Positions 1 to 12,057 of a stretch of 64,000 bases of DNA are shown one piece after another. The translations under genes were made by a program, and so were the position numbers. Numbering within the stretch: position 1 is the stretch's first letter; the number at the start of each line of letters is the position of its first letter. The notes beneath the pieces were generated by a model that saw only the letters and a program-made list of their open reading frames with translations, was not told where the DNA came from and searched no databases. The DNA lies in assembly GCF_008831285.2 (NCBI RefSeq), contig NC_045143.1, forward strand, positions 4,595,503 to 4,659,502, written 5' to 3'. This stretch comes from Nymphaea colorata (taxonomy: Eukaryota > Streptophyta > Magnoliopsida > Nymphaeales > Nymphaeaceae).

Positions 1-1240
1 TAACAGTAAAGGTGAAACGCACCATGTATAACTTTTTCTAGAAAACGAGTACATAAGACTAAAACCTCTCAAAAAGTCGTCAAAATTGTAATCTTGCCAA
101 AGATTTGTCATTTAAGAAGACAAATTTACATCGAAAAGATATCAAATTTTAACACTACTCCAATTCCGCATATGTAGCAACACGTTTTCCTTTTTTTTTT
201 TCAAGTTCTTTCCATTGTAGTACTTTTTATGTGGTCAAATTTCCCGAAACTGCTTCTTTCAATTATTTTTCATGTCAATTCTTACCTATTTTTTACGCAG
301 GCAGGCCAATGGGAGCATGACGCGGAGCATAGCTCCTACGTGTTCCCTCCTTAGATGCAAGTCATCCTCAAGACCCCAACATTTAGATCTTTGGGTTATA
401 AAGTTAATAAAAATGCTAAATTAATGTGTAAAAGATCCTCCGTCTTACACTTTGTAAAGGATGGGTTTGCGTAAAAGACAAAAGATAAGTTTGATTTTGG
501 AAACCAAAAGACAATGGCAAGAAAGACCATGTGGGATTTGAAATGGACAAAAGAATAATTTGGTTAACTTGCATCCGTCTGAACTATATGTATTATTAAA
601 TGGACATGGTCTTAGAGGAAAAAAATATTAAAATTTTGCCACCAAGAGAAGGGATACGCACCTTTCGTTTGCTTACTTTATGAATAATATTTTTCGAATA
701 AACTTGATAACCTCACATTTAAATCATTAGGAATGTTAACGTTGTTGTCATTTTATCAGATCTTACTATTATATATTCACAATTTTTATCAGATCTTACT
801 ACTCTTATATATTCACCCTTAGAAAGAGCTAATAAAAATGCTAAACTAGTGTGTAAAAAGTACTTTGTCTTACACTTTGTAAAGTATGGGTTTGGGTAAA
901 AGACAAAAGATAAGTTTGATTTTGGAAACCAAAGACAATAGCAAGAAAGACCATGTCGGATTTGAAACGGACAAAAGAATGATTTGGTTAACTTGCATCC
1001 GTCTCAACTATATGTATTATGAACCAAAGTTATTAGATGGTCATGGTCGTAAGGGAAAAAAAAATTAAAATTTTGCAACCAAGAAAAGAGATACGCACCT
1101 TTCGTTTGCTTACTTTGTGAATAATATTTTTCGAACAAACTTGATAACCTCACATTTAACTGATTAGGAATGTTAACGATGTTGTCGTTTTTATCAGATC
1201 TTACTAATGCTCATTAGCTTATATACTACTCTTGCTAGCT
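1..1240. repeat. Downstream block alpha with internal tandem duplication
   Basis: This non-coding block recurs at about 8994-9540 and 14935-15690, each time downstream of an array gene, so the copy here probably follows a gene left of the window. About 395-760 and 823-1190 are two tandem copies of the same roughly 360-bp piece, recognisable by the shared run ATGCTAAATTAATGTGTAAA (variant in the second copy) and by GTAAAAGACAAAAGATAAG. No gene is seen in it; the short open frame at 886-1068 lies inside the repeat. Confidence 0.7.
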
Positions 1241-2869
1241 AACTGATATTATTTAAACTGTACGTATTAGGAAATGTGAGTATACCACCGGAAATCTAGC
1301 TTAGAGTCGTCATTCGTGAACTGACTGAGATGCCGAAAGCACTTCTATACAGGCCAAAGTTGTCATATGGTTCTCCTGGAAAGCTTTCCGTGTTAGCTGG
1401 CTAACATGTTCTACCATTTTATCAGAGGGGCATTTTCACATTAATTTTATCAGGGGACATTTTCTAAGATCCCATTTTTGCCCTTATAAAGGGCGATCTT
1501 CCATTTGAGAATGAAGGGCATTTTCCTCATTTGTGGCCCCTAACTCTTCACATGCATGCACTGTGAAGCTATCTGAGGTAATCATGCATAAGTTGTGGCC
1601 ACACATAGTTTTGTGCTCTTATTTAGTTCAAAAGATCGGACGATACTTATAAACGTGTAACTGCACTTTGTCACTTTTCTTCTGCTACAACATGAGCAAG
1701 TAAGACCGCAGCTATGAGCAAACATAACTTTACGGTGGCAGCTTCTTGTTTATAGGGTTGTTCAACGAGTTGAACTAACTCGAGCTTGACTCGAACTCAT
1801 TCGATAAACTTGACTCAAGTTTGAGTTAAGAAATGAACTCAACAACCTAAACGAGTCGAGCTCGAGTTAAGTGAGCTCAGCTTGGTTAAACTCGGTTAAT
1901 CTTGAGAAAGAAAATATACAAAGTACGTCTCATAAAATTATAAAAAAAAGTAGATTGCTTAAATGGGTATACACGTGAGTGATAAGCCGATTGCGGTCAG
2001 CCACGTTAGTAAATGAACTATTGAGCTTTACAAATAAAATCAGCAAGCGGCACGCGAGACTGGATATTTCAACAGTCTCAGGCCCTACCTGATCGATTTG
2101 ATGCATACATGTCGGCTTCTACTTGAATTGATTAATATAATTATGAAGATTTTTTTTAGCAATATCAAAAGTAGGTACGATATGCTGCACAATATTATAA
2201 GATATAAACACTTTCTAGCTACCCTTTACTTTCTGGTTTCCTAAACCTGACTTTATGGTTCTACACTGGAACTCATACCGACCATGAAGCTGCCTAACTT
2301 GTTTTATATATCTTGACCAGGAAAACCGCTCTCCAGCATAAATAGATTGCTTGACGCCATATTCCGTTCTTTCCTTCCTCTTCTAGGTAGAGGTAGAGGA
2401 AAATGTCTGACTTTTTGAACTGAACTTGGTAGTATGTAGAATGAGAGGGCGGAGGGGCTACAGATGATGATCAGAAAGTCAAAATCAAAGAGTAATATGC
2501 TTAGCTCTACTATGGGTGTGGAAGAGGATTCGTTTCTGAATTTGAATAAAAAATTCAAGTGATACTTTATTATAATGCAGACAAGATAATATATCCGAAC
2601 AGCCCATGCATTGTTTTTTTTCTTTCTTTTGAGTTAAATATTATATCCCGTTCATTGCCAACTCTGCAACTTGTAGAGGACAGCAAAATATGTGAGGCGA
2701 GCAGATTCTTCACGGAAAGCAAAGCATAAAATCCCGCACTACAAATAGTGGCCAATATCCATGCATGTACACCATCGCCATTCATATCCCTTCTCCTTCT
2801 GCATCATAAACTCCATCGTCTTTCCTCCATTAATCACAATACCCAACTTATAAGCATCCCCATACCGCC
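1241..2869 (+). promoter_or_regulatory. 5' region of a G-like gene (promoter block)
   Basis: This 1.6-kb stretch has no gene but is homologous to the region upstream of intact gene G (about 36,200-37,043). It also appears inverted at 9852-11290, and its right half (from about 2026) recurs at 15711-16591. It leads directly into the ATG of a signal-peptide remnant at 2870. The copy near 15,690 lacks about 785 bp corresponding to 1241-2025. A CTCGAG-rich patch (about 1745-1920) resembles the repeat at 9541-9670. Confidence 0.6.
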
Positions 2870-2977
2870 ATGGGGCTCTTTCTTCCTATCCTTCAGCTCG
2901 TTCTTACCTCAATGGCAGCCATGGCCGCAGTCACCATGTATACCATATTGCTAACATTACTACATAAATATGTTTAA
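2870..2977 (+). pseudogene. Signal-peptide remnant of G-like two-domain protein gene
   Basis: The reading frame starts with ATG after the same 5' leader as gene G and encodes a clear family signal peptide (MGLFLPILQLVLTSMAAMAA) and then runs into unrelated residues to a TAA after 35 codons. Both cystatin-like domains are missing. Compared with the sister remnant at 16592, one of two direct copies of a GCCATGGC-GCAG-CACC motif is gone with the sequence between them, which looks like a slippage deletion. It is almost certainly a dead gene start; a 35-residue secreted peptide is formally possible but unsupported. Confidence 0.75.
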
Positions 2978-4468
2978 TCCTAACCCAGCTTAATTTAGTT
3001 ACACCATACGAATTTTAGCCATTCAAAGCGTTTTGAGAAAAACCATTCAGACGAATGAAGTGACTAAAACGCCTCAAACACAAGAAAAAAAAAGTGAAAT
3101 AACTAAAGGCATGGTACCTAAGGATGAAAACTAAGGTGAAAAATAACTTTCTACAAATATTAAAATGTCCCAACGTAGTCACTTGTGAGGATCGAACAAA
3201 TGAAGTATATTCAAACCTTGAACACTCCACCACCTTTCATGGAAAAAAGATCTAAACTTGACTTATTCATATTTGTTGAAAATTTCATTATTGTTTGGGT
3301 AAAGAAATGAGTTTTAAGAAGCCTAACATAATTGGTTAGACTAACAGATTAATAGAAGTTTGGTCATCAGTTTGATACTTATAGGTGTTACTTCTCTATA
3401 CTATAAACGATGGTTATGTGATGTTTAATTGATAGGTGTTCCACCTTCCACCCAAACCTCTTTCTAAACTTTTTTGATGAGGAAAACGGGAAGAAACTAC
3501 GGCTTTCCTAAGGTATTCTCTCCAGCAAGTAGATGAGGTTTCTAAGAGTTGACCATTAAGCTTGTCAACTAAACAAAAAAGGGCGGAATTCCCCACCACC
3601 AAGAAGCTATACAATTTACTGCCAACAGAATTTGAGAGAGATGCTTCTAAGCAACCACTACTTTTTATCATTGTCAGCGCCACTTGGAAAGTTATCTTGT
3701 GGACTGCAACAACACAAGGCTAAATTATGGCTCGGAACTCATGAAGTAGGAGAGAAAGGGGAGCAAGTTCTATATGCCACTTCATGTATATAATGAGCAT
3801 ATGCTGGATGTGGACCTTAATATCAATATATATATTTACTTTGATACTTAAACATTAAATATGCATGTGCCTGATATAACAAATATGTATAAAATAACTA
3901 ATAAGAATGAGATAATGTTTATGAGATAACAAAAGATTTACAAGATAACAAGATAAGAACATATATATAAAATAACTCCAAATGTAAGTATGATATAATG
4001 TTTGTTAGATAACAAATGATTTACGTGATAACGAGATAGCAGACAAATATATGAGATAACGTTAAACATAAGTATGAGACAATGTGTATGAGTTAATAAA
4101 ATAATTATGAGTTAATTAGATAAGTGACAGATGTATAAGATAACGCTAAGCATAAGTATGAGATAACGTTTATGAGATATTAAAATAATTATGAGATATT
4201 AAAATATTTATAAGATAATGAGATAAATCTATGAGTAAGACAAAAAAAATGAAAATGTTTTTTACTGCTTAAATGAGTATGTTGGTTCATTATGTATATA
4301 AAAACTGATCAATTTTACTTTTATCGAATTCTCAATTTTTTTGGTTTCTTTTTTGTCCCTACAAAAAATTTATTTTTGTATTCAATATGAGCATTTTTTA
4401 TTATTATTAAAATGATGTATGTAATTTCATACACGAGTTCAAAGTGTGAGAACAACAAATCAAAAGAG
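2978..4468. repeat. Duplicated spacer block beta, right part
   Basis: This is non-coding sequence between the remnant and gene A, repeated almost collinearly at about 16,727-18,255 ahead of pseudogene E. Within it, about 3840-4260 is an AT-rich array of degenerate units built on TATGAGATAA, matched at about 17,690-18,035. No convincing ORF is present; short open frames lie in the shared spacer and are not conserved as proteins. Confidence 0.7.
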
Positions 4469-4770
4469 GAGGCTACAATCAACACGCTTCCTTCACGAAG
4501 AGTCCCCTTGAATATATGTACATGACTGCCGTACATGGTTAACTACTTAGAACTTAGAGCACACAGTATCTACAGACTTTAAATATTATAGATATCCATT
4601 TCAGACCAATGCAACCCCTCCCATCCTACAAATACCCGATCAAAACTTTGCATTCCACACCACACAGTCATCCCTCCATCCTTTCGGCTCCTAGTTTTGC
4701 TTCATAATTTCCTTAGCTTGCCTTCTATTTCCCCTTCAAGAAGAGAGCCAGTACCATTTGTTAAGCAGCC
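4469..4770 (+). promoter_or_regulatory. Gene A promoter and 5' leader
   Basis: The TATA-like box is TACAAATA at 4627-4634, 144 bp before the ATG. It carries a T-to-C change relative to the TATAAATA of genes B, C, D, E and F. Shared modules are a CTACAATCAACACGCTTCCT element near 4473 and TTTGCATTCCACACCACA just after the box, probably around the transcription start. The weakened TATA box could lower expression; that is inference. Confidence 0.6.
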
Positions 4771-5409
4771 ATGGGTCGACGCTTCCTTCCTCTGCTTTTG
4801 GTTGTCCTGACCTCAATGGCAGCCATGGCTGCAGCCACCAACTGGGTTGTCGTCCCAAATGTTGAGAGTGACGGCCACGTCCAGAGCTTGGGTAGGTATG
4901 CAGTGGCTAAACAGAATAACCCATACCTCAAATTCATAAAGGTGGTGCACGCAGAGGTGCTCGACCGTGGCACCCAGCACTACACCTTCAAGCTCATCAT
5001 TTACCTTGTGGAAGGACGCAGCAACACATATTACTCCAGCGAAATCCTGCAGGACCTTGGGGTACACAACCAGCCACCAGTGCTCAACATAGCCTCCTTC
5101 AACCCTACCTCATACTGGCCTCAACCAAGCCTCAACTGGATCACCATCCCTAACGATGGACGTGCCCGGAGCTTGTGTTTCTTTGCTGTGAAGAGGTACA
5201 ACAGCCAGAACCATGCTTCTCTCAGGCTCTCGGAGGTGGTGTTTGGGCAGATGCTAGATCGTGGCACTGAGCATTTCACCTACCACTTCACCATTAGGGT
5301 TTTGGACCGATATTACATGGAGAAGACATACAAGATCGAAGTGTTCCAAGACCTGTCGGCACCAGGCCAGCCACCAGTCCTCAACTTGGGATACTTCCAA
5401 GCCCTCTAG
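4771..5409 (+). CDS. Two-domain cystatin-like secreted protein, copy A
   Basis: This intronless gene encodes 212 residues. Residues 1-21 are a signal peptide (MGRR, hydrophobic stretch, AMAA), so the product is probably secreted. Domain 1 (about 22-108) has the cystatin alpha-helix signature LGRYAVAKQN at 40-49 and domain 2 (about 121-212) has LCFFAVKRYN at 135-144. Where phytocystatins carry QxVxG, these domains read EVLDRG (62-67) and QMLDRG (160-165). Each ends in a PPVLN segment, and the protein ends GYFQAL. There is a single cysteine after the signal peptide, so no intramolecular disulphide. The fold belongs to the cystatin/SQAPI-like group (Pfam PF16845-like, from memory). The target protease, if any, is unknown. 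It heads the first duplicated segment; its partner in the second segment is pseudogene E. The AATAAA signal found after C, D and F is disrupted here. Confidence 0.9.
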   Translation: MGRRFLPLLLVVLTSMAAMAAATNWVVVPNVESDGHVQSLGRYAVAKQNNPYLKFIKVVHAEVLDRGTQHYTFKLIIYLVEGRSNTYYSSEILQDLGVHNQPPVLNIASFNPTSYWPQPSLNWITIPNDGRARSLCFFAVKRYNSQNHASLRLSEVVFGQMLDRGTEHFTYHFTIRVLDRYYMEKTYKIEVFQDLSAPGQPPVLNLGYFQAL

Positions 5410-7941
5410 ATTAATTACTATTGCGTAGCACAGATTCATATGTATCTGTTTCGCTGCGGCATAAACTTTAAAAGTATAGTCAAGTACATGTAATTGCACA
5501 TATAGAGTGCAATAGTTGTAATGCCTTCTTAGAATAAGTGTGCTGCGTGCACTTGCATTTATGCGAGAATGAAGAATCCCCTATTGTTTGTCGTGGTAAT
5601 CATTTACTCTTTTCTCTCTCTCTCTCTTCTCTCTTTGTTTTTCCTTTTCTCGTTTTCAATTCGATGTTGATGGGTAATGAAGCCATTGATTATATTTGAC
5701 GCACATTCCAATCTGTTGCTCACACTACGGGAATAAGTTGTCATCATGTCAAACACGGATAATTTTCTGTAGCATTACATACGTTCTAGAGATCGCATAT
5801 GTCAAGTTACTTTCTCATCAAGTTGGGACGTGGCAGTTCGTCCTTTGAAGCCCCTGAAAATAGAATATGACTCGCCCATTACTCAAAAAGAGTGAGGAAA
5901 AAAAAATTCTGTGCATTGGAATCTCAGTCATATGGGCATCCATATTTCCAGAAACAGATCTGTTGTGTCTTCCAAACTTATCCCTCCTTTTTCAAACTTT
6001 AGGATAGCTTCATCCTTCCATATGTTTTGAAGGGTCCATTTCATAATTGCGAAGGCTCAGTGATCATATTTTTTGTAGAATGACATTATCAATAATGTCC
6101 CTCTTATCTCTTTTTCTGTCCATGTTTTTCGTTTTCACATTACAAACGCAGTGTGATGAACCGGTTGAAATTCCAAACTTCTTAATAGATGTGAACTTTG
6201 TTGTGTGATGAAGAAGACACCATAACTTTGTTGCATAATGAAGAAGAGACCATCGATCATCTGTTTTATTACTGATCATTTATGCAGCAGTTACATGCAA
6301 GTCTGGTTTTCACCTCTAATGAAGACCACCTATGGAAAATTTGGCCTTTCACAACCTAGGTCGTGTCACTCGGGTGCTTAATCTTCAGTTGTTCATCACA
6401 ATTTTGGTGGCAATCCCAAAAATACCATTAATATGAAATTTGTTAATATGAAATTTGTGTAGGGATGTCAATAATTTTGATTTGTATCCCATATCAGTCC
6501 AAACACTTCTAAAAAAATCAACTATGAAAAAATTGTTAGTAAATCATAACAGATTCAGACTTGAGAAATGACATCCACTGGAATTCAGATATACATAAAT
6601 ATTCAATCTGATTTGGACAAAATATTGTTTTCCCTTACATTTTGAAAGTCTGCCATATTTGGTTTAAAATTGAGATCTGAATTTGGATATGAATTCAAGT
6701 ATCAGATTCGGGTCGGATTTAGATTGTGAAATTGAATTTTGGATTCAAATTTTGGATTCGGGTCTAAACATACGAACGCCCAAATTAAAAACCAGATATG
6801 GTTAAAAGTAGTATAGATCCGTTGTCAGCCCTAGATTTGTATACTTCTTTTCTTTGCGTTTACATTTTGTTAGTTAGGTGTGGGTAATGTTATTAGAATT
6901 CAGCTCTCTCCCTCCCTCTATGTCCACGTTTTCATCTTTTCCCTTATTATGAAAAGAAAGTAAAAACGATCAATAAATATTAGCCGGTTTTATAATATGA
7001 CATGGTGTAGATAACAGCGCAAACACAAAAAACCGAAGCTGTCAATCAAAACTACGTTTTTAGACATGCATCCCTTAGTTTTTTTTTTCTTTTACAATGA
7101 AGATAAAAATATTCCATCCCGGCTACATTCTCTTATATATGGTTTAAATTACGTTAATGAGCAACACCAAGATAATTGGTAGCAAGATAAATTAAAAGTA
7201 ACGACGACATTAAGCTTTCACAATAAGCTATTCAAAATCATTTAGAAACAAGATCATTAAGTTCAACAAAATATTCAGGAAAATCAATAGAAGATGCATC
7301 TCTCGGTAGCGAGATTTTAAAATTCATGTCACAAAAAAAAACTATGCATATCAGGTTGTCGCAATTGTGTTCTCGCTATAAAAGTAAGAACAAAAACTAA
7401 CACATGAAAAAAAGAGCAAGTAAGTGAAGACACTCTATGTAAGAATAAAATGCCCCCGACACAATAGCGTGGTCAGTTCTGAGGGTCAAACAGATGAATA
7501 GTGTTTTCAAAATCTGAACACCGCACCAGACAGAAAGGGAAAATACCTAACCTTGACTTGTTCAAATCTATTCTAAAATTTTATTATTCTCAAGGCAATG
7601 AGCTGAGGTTGTAAGGGGTGTCCACTAAACTGCAAACGGTGGACATACCACCCACCAAGAAGCTATTTAATTTTTTCTGCCAACAGAATTTGAGAGAGGA
7701 TGGTTCTCACGCTGCGACACTCGGCAAGCTCTAATCTTCGTTCCGAACACCACAAGAAATACTAGTAAATTATGCTTCCTAACCAATCAAGAGAAAGAGA
7801 GAGATGGTCATGAAATCACAGAACAACTTTTGCAGATAAGGCTACAATCAACACGTTTTCTTTATCAACAGTCCCCCTTCAAAAATATGTATGTGGTTTG
7901 CATTTATACCTGAAGATCCATTCAAGTACTTTTTCCCATCC
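5410..7941. repeat. Spacer block gamma between A and B
   Basis: No gene is visible. The stretch begins with the family 3' UTR and continues as sequence repeated at 24663-25021 plus 31116-33328, where element 2 splits it at the ATAAC site. A CT-rich tract lies near 5610-5640. The last part, from about 7840, carries the same CTACAATCAACACG upstream module as other array promoters. Small open frames here are not conserved between the two copies. Confidence 0.75.
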
Positions 7942-7949
7942 TATAAATA
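7942..7949 (+). promoter_or_regulatory. TATA box of pseudogene B
   Basis: TATAAATA lies 133 bp before the ATG at 8075, followed by the conserved TTTGCATTCCACACCACA. The promoter looks intact although the gene is not. Confidence 0.65.
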
Positions 7950-8074
7950 CCTCATCAAAACTTTGCATTCCACACCACAACCATCCCTCCTTCTGCTTCA
8001 GAAGTTCCTTCGTTTGCCTTTTATTTTCTCACTAGAGAAGAGAAACACTACCATTACCATTTGTTAAAGCAGTC

Positions 8075-8612
8075 ATGGGTCGACGCTTCCTTCCTCTGCT
8101 TTTGGTCGTCCTGGCCTCAATGGCAGCCATGGCTGCAGCCACCAACTGGGTTGTCGTCCCAAATGTTGAGAAGGACGGCCATGTTCAAAGCTTGGGAAAG
8201 TATGCAGTGGACAAACAGAACAATTGTACCACAAATTCATAAAGGTGGTGTATGCAGAGGTGTTGGACCGTGGCACTGAGCGCTATACCTACAAGCTTGT
8301 CATTTACCTGGGAGAAGGAAGCTGCAACGCATATTACTTAAGCGAAATCCTGCAGGACCTTGGGGCACCCAACCAGCCACCAGTGCTCAACATAGCCTCC
8401 TTCAACCCTACTACTTACTGGCCTAAACCAAACCCCAACTGGATCACCATCCCTAACGATGGACGTGCCTGGAGCTTGAGTTCCTTTGCTGTGAAGAGGT
8501 ACAACAGCCAGAACCATGCTTCTCTCAGGCTCTTGGCAGTGGTGTTCGGGCAGATGCTGGATCGCGGCATTGATCATTTCACTTACCACTGAGATACTTC
8601 CAAGCTCTTTAG
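8075..8612 (+). pseudogene. Two-domain cystatin-like gene copy B, frameshifted and 3'-deleted
   Basis: The start codon and signal peptide match gene D, but one base is missing near 8225 relative to the other copies, shifting the frame inside domain 1. The original frame then resumes as the open run at 8224-8589. Near the end the sequence jumps from the TACCACT of domain 2 straight to GATACTTCCAAGC, a loss of exactly 100 bases compared with D, creating a TGA at 8590-8592. The ancestral stop survives at 8610-8612. AATAAA follows at 8659-8664. The partner in the second segment, gene F, is intact. Confidence 0.92.
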
Positions 8613-9540
8613 ATTAATTACTATTGCGTCCAACAGTTTTATATGTACTTGTTTCAAGAATAAATGCTGCGACATAAACTTAAATTGTAATAAGTGAATG
8701 TAATTCCACATATACAGTGCAATGGTTGTAATGCCTCCTTTGAATAAATGTGCTGCCGCATGAAGTACTATTGGTGTATCAGTTATTCGACCTGTTAAAT
8801 ATCTCTACTGATTTGAATTTTTTATTGGTTACTTTTATTTTCTCTCTCCTTTTTATTTCCAATCCCGTTGTAGAATCATTAATGTTGATGGGTAATCAAG
8901 CCGCTTGCTCCATTAGGCGGACTTGTCAATGTGGGTCTGTTGATCAAGTCGGAGAGAGATTAACCCACAATCAACTGAGTATATTTGGCTTCTTTTCTGA
9001 CAATAACGGTAAAGGTGAAACGCATCATGGTCTGTATAATTTTTTCTGGAAAACGAGCACATAAGACTAAAACCTCTCAAAAAGTCTTCAAAATTGTAAT
9101 ATTGACAAAGTTTTGTCATTTAAGTAACACAATCAAATTTTAACATTAGTCCAGTTCCGTGTATGTAGCAACACATTTTTTTTTTTCGAGTTTTTTTCCC
9201 TTGTAGTACTCATTGTGGGATCAAATTTCCTGAAACTGCTCTTTTTCAAATCATCCTCCTTAGATGCAAGTCATCCTCAAAGCCCCAACATGTAGATCTT
9301 TGGCTTTAATATATATATCCACCCTTAGAAAGAGCTGATAAAAATGCTAAATCAATGAGTAAAAAGTACTCTGTCTTACAGTTTGTAAAGGATGGGTTTG
9401 GGTAAAAGACAAAAAATAAGTTTGACTTTGGAAACCAAAGACAATAGCAAGAAAGACCAGGTGGTATTTGAAATGGACAAAAGAATGATTTGGTTAACTT
9501 GCATCCGTCTGAACTATATGTTTTATGAGCCAAAGTTATT
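8613..9540. repeat. 3' UTR and block alpha copy downstream of B
   Basis: After the family 3' UTR comes a stretch (about 8810-8960) that appears in inverted orientation at 14690-14845, then block alpha (8994-9540) as at the window start and at 14935. Alpha is cut at 9540, where a CTCGAG-rich repeat begins. No gene is seen; the frame at 9392-9601 is repeat-derived. Confidence 0.7.
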
Positions 9541-9670
9541 GCAATCGAGTCAAGCTCGAGCTACCTTTGTAAAGCTCGACTCGAGTTCGAGCTCGAGCTG
9601 ACCAAAACAAGAGTCGAGCAGAGATCGAGCTGGCTGAGTTGGGGCTCGACTCGGCTCGCGTTCAGCCCTA
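9541..9670. repeat. CTCGAG-rich repeat patch at inversion breakpoint
   Basis: About 130 bp dense in CTCGAG/GAGCTCGA words, ending GTTCAGCCCTAG. Similar patches occur at about 1745-1920 and 37,990-38,080. It sits precisely between truncated block alpha and the truncated end of an inverted pseudogene. Confidence 0.6.
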
Positions 9671-9851
9671 GCTGGGTGCCACAGTCCAACACCTCTCCAT
9701 GAACCACCCTTATGAATTTGAGGTATGGGTGGTTTTGTTTAGCCACGGCATACCCACCCAAGCTCTGAACATGGCTGTCTCTCAACATTTGGGATGACCA
9801 CCCAGTTGCTGACTGCGGCCATGGCTGAAGGAGAGGAAGAAAGCGCCCCAT
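9671..9851 (-). pseudogene. Inverted 5' fragment of a G-like two-domain gene
   Basis: Read on the minus strand from ATG at 9851, it encodes MGRFLPLL, then loses about 40 bp of the signal-peptide code. It continues, frame-shifted, through a domain-1 region most like gene G (DSHVQSLGGYAVAKQ, then HGEVLDCGTQ) before breaking off at 9671. The LDRG loop reads LDCG here, consistent with decay. Its promoter-like upstream block follows on the same strand at 9852-11290. Confidence 0.88.
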
Positions 9852-11290
9852 GGCAGTATGAGGATGTTTATAAGTTGGGTATTGTGATTAATGGAGGAAA
9901 GACGATGGAGTTTATGATGCAGAAGGAGAAAGGATGAATGGCGATGGTGTCCATGCAAGGATTTCAGCCACCATTTATAGTGCCGGATTTGCTGCTTTGC
10001 TTTAGGGGAAGAATCTGCCTGCCCCACATATTTTGCTGTGTTTTACAAGTTGCAGAGTTGGCAGCTAACGAGATATAATATTCATCTCAGAAAAAAAATA
10101 ACGAAAAACAAAGCATGTGCTGTTGGGATATATTATCTTGTCCACATTGTAATAAAGTATCAGTCAAATTTTTTATTTGAATTCAACAACGAATCCTTAT
10201 CCACGCCCATAGTAAAACTAAGCCTATACGTAAAAAAAGATATTTCACGATTACTCGTTGATTTTGACTTTCTAATAATCGTCCATAGCTCCCCGTCCCA
10301 CTCAATTCTATGTACTACCAAATTCAATTCAAAAGTCGACCTTTTCCTCCACCCGAAGGAGGAAGGAAAGACTGGAAGATGATTTCCAACCATGATCTGA
10401 TGGTACACGTTAGGCAGTACTCTATATATGGAAGGAACAACAGTTTTCCTCGTGAAAATACAAAACGTTAGGCAGTACTCTATATATGGAAGGAACAACA
10501 GTTTTCCTCGTGAAAATACAAAACAAGGTAGGTAGCTTCTTGACTAGTTGACTAGTATGAGTTCCAGTGCAGAACCATAAAGTCATAAGTCAGGATTAGG
10601 GACCTAGAAATTAAGGCTGGCTAAAAAGTAGAAAGCAATAGCTTGTATAGCATATCGTAAGTACTTTTAATATTGCATGTGCAATTGAAACTTCTTTATA
10701 ATTATATTAATCAATTGAAGTGGACGCCGACACGCATACATCTAATCGATTGGTTACGCCTGAGACCGTTGAACTGTCCCGTCAGATCATTGCGTGCTGC
10801 ATGCCGATTTTGTAAAGGTCAAAACAAGACGCTGCCATGGTAAAGTGAGGTTTGCTTGTGGACCTTGCCTTACTTACTCGTGTTGTAGCAGGAGAGAAGT
10901 GACGAAGTGAAGTTACTTGTTTATAAGTATCGTCTGATCTTTTGAACTAAGAGAACAAAAACCATGTGTAACGTTCAGTTATGCAAGATTACCTCATATA
11001 GCTTCACAGTGCAGCTATGTGAAGAGGGCGTCGCCATCATTTAAATTTAGTTTGGAAGGAGAACAGCATATGAACGTCCGTGTGCCGAGAACCACGAAAC
11101 GGTCTGTGTTATGGCCCATAACAAGAGTTAGCGGTCATAAGTGAGAAAAATGCCTTTGATGTTCAAATGGAAGAAAAGTGAGATCTTAAAAAATGTTCCC
11201 TTATAAAATTAATGACGAAAATGCCCCTCTGTTAAAATTGTGGAACATGAAAAGCATTCTCCGAGAACCATGTGCTGAATTTGGTCATGC
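9852..11290 (-). repeat. Inverted copy of the G-like promoter block
   Basis: In reverse complement this matches about 1310-2869 (for example the segment around 10,540-10,790 against 2085-2290, and 11,140-11,230 against 1400-1530). A perfect 58-bp tandem duplication lies at 10408-10465/10466-10523 and spawns open frames on both strands that are not genes. Confidence 0.7.
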
Positions 11291-11917
11291 TTTCAGCATC
11301 TAAGTCAGGCACAAATCGGTGATGAGCCAGGCTAACCTTAACTCGTAGCCAGGTTTCTGAGCGATCCGAGAACTCGGGTGATTCTTAAGCCAACTGAGCG
11401 AGTCAACTAACTAAGCCTCAGGATTTTATTATAGGCTGAACATAAGCCCAAAAAAATTTCTAACGCCAACCTTCCTTGTCCCTTGACCATAAAAATTAGG
11501 TCTTCCTGAACGGTGAATTCCCACCGAGCAAAAAGGTATCTATGGACCCTTCAATTTAAGAGAGCGACAAAACTGGATGAATCTGAAGTTACTTTGTATC
11601 GTCGTGATTAGTCGCCTTCTACGAAAAAGTCGGCCACACTCAAAGTAGTTGCCACCGTTCCGTGTTTGAAAGAACGTAGACGACTAGATCAACACGCGGA
11701 ATAATATTATTTAACATGGGTTTCCAATTCAGAGAGTGACCATGACAGAGGAAGAAGACTCGAGAATAGGAAGCATAATGTGGGTACAGTACTCGACTCC
11801 TTATCTTTAATAATTTTAACAACGCATCCGATCAACTAGACAACTTGGGGCACACTGGTTACATCAATGCACACTAATTCAACCATCCCTGTCAGACCCA
11901 TTCAGGCCCTCCCATCC
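11291..11917. other. Gene-free stretch upstream of C
   Basis: I recognise no gene here. Unlike A, B, D, E and F, gene C lacks the CTACAATCAACACG upstream module; homology to the other promoters starts only around 11,880, shortly before the TATA box. Gene C therefore probably has a different distal promoter, perhaps because an inversion breakpoint lies nearby. Confidence 0.5.
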
Positions 11918-11925
11918 TATAAATA
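11918..11925 (+). promoter_or_regulatory. TATA box of gene C
   Basis: TATAAATA, 140 bp before the ATG, followed by TTGCATTCCACACCACA as in the sister genes. Confidence 0.7.
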
Positions 11926-12057
11926 CCTGACCAAAACCTTGCATTCCACACCACAACCGTTCATCGATCGTTTCAGCTCCTTGTGCTTCGTAAGATCTTT
12001 AGCTTGCCTTTTATTTTCCCCTTCCAGAAAAGAGCCATTACCATTTGTTAAGCAGCC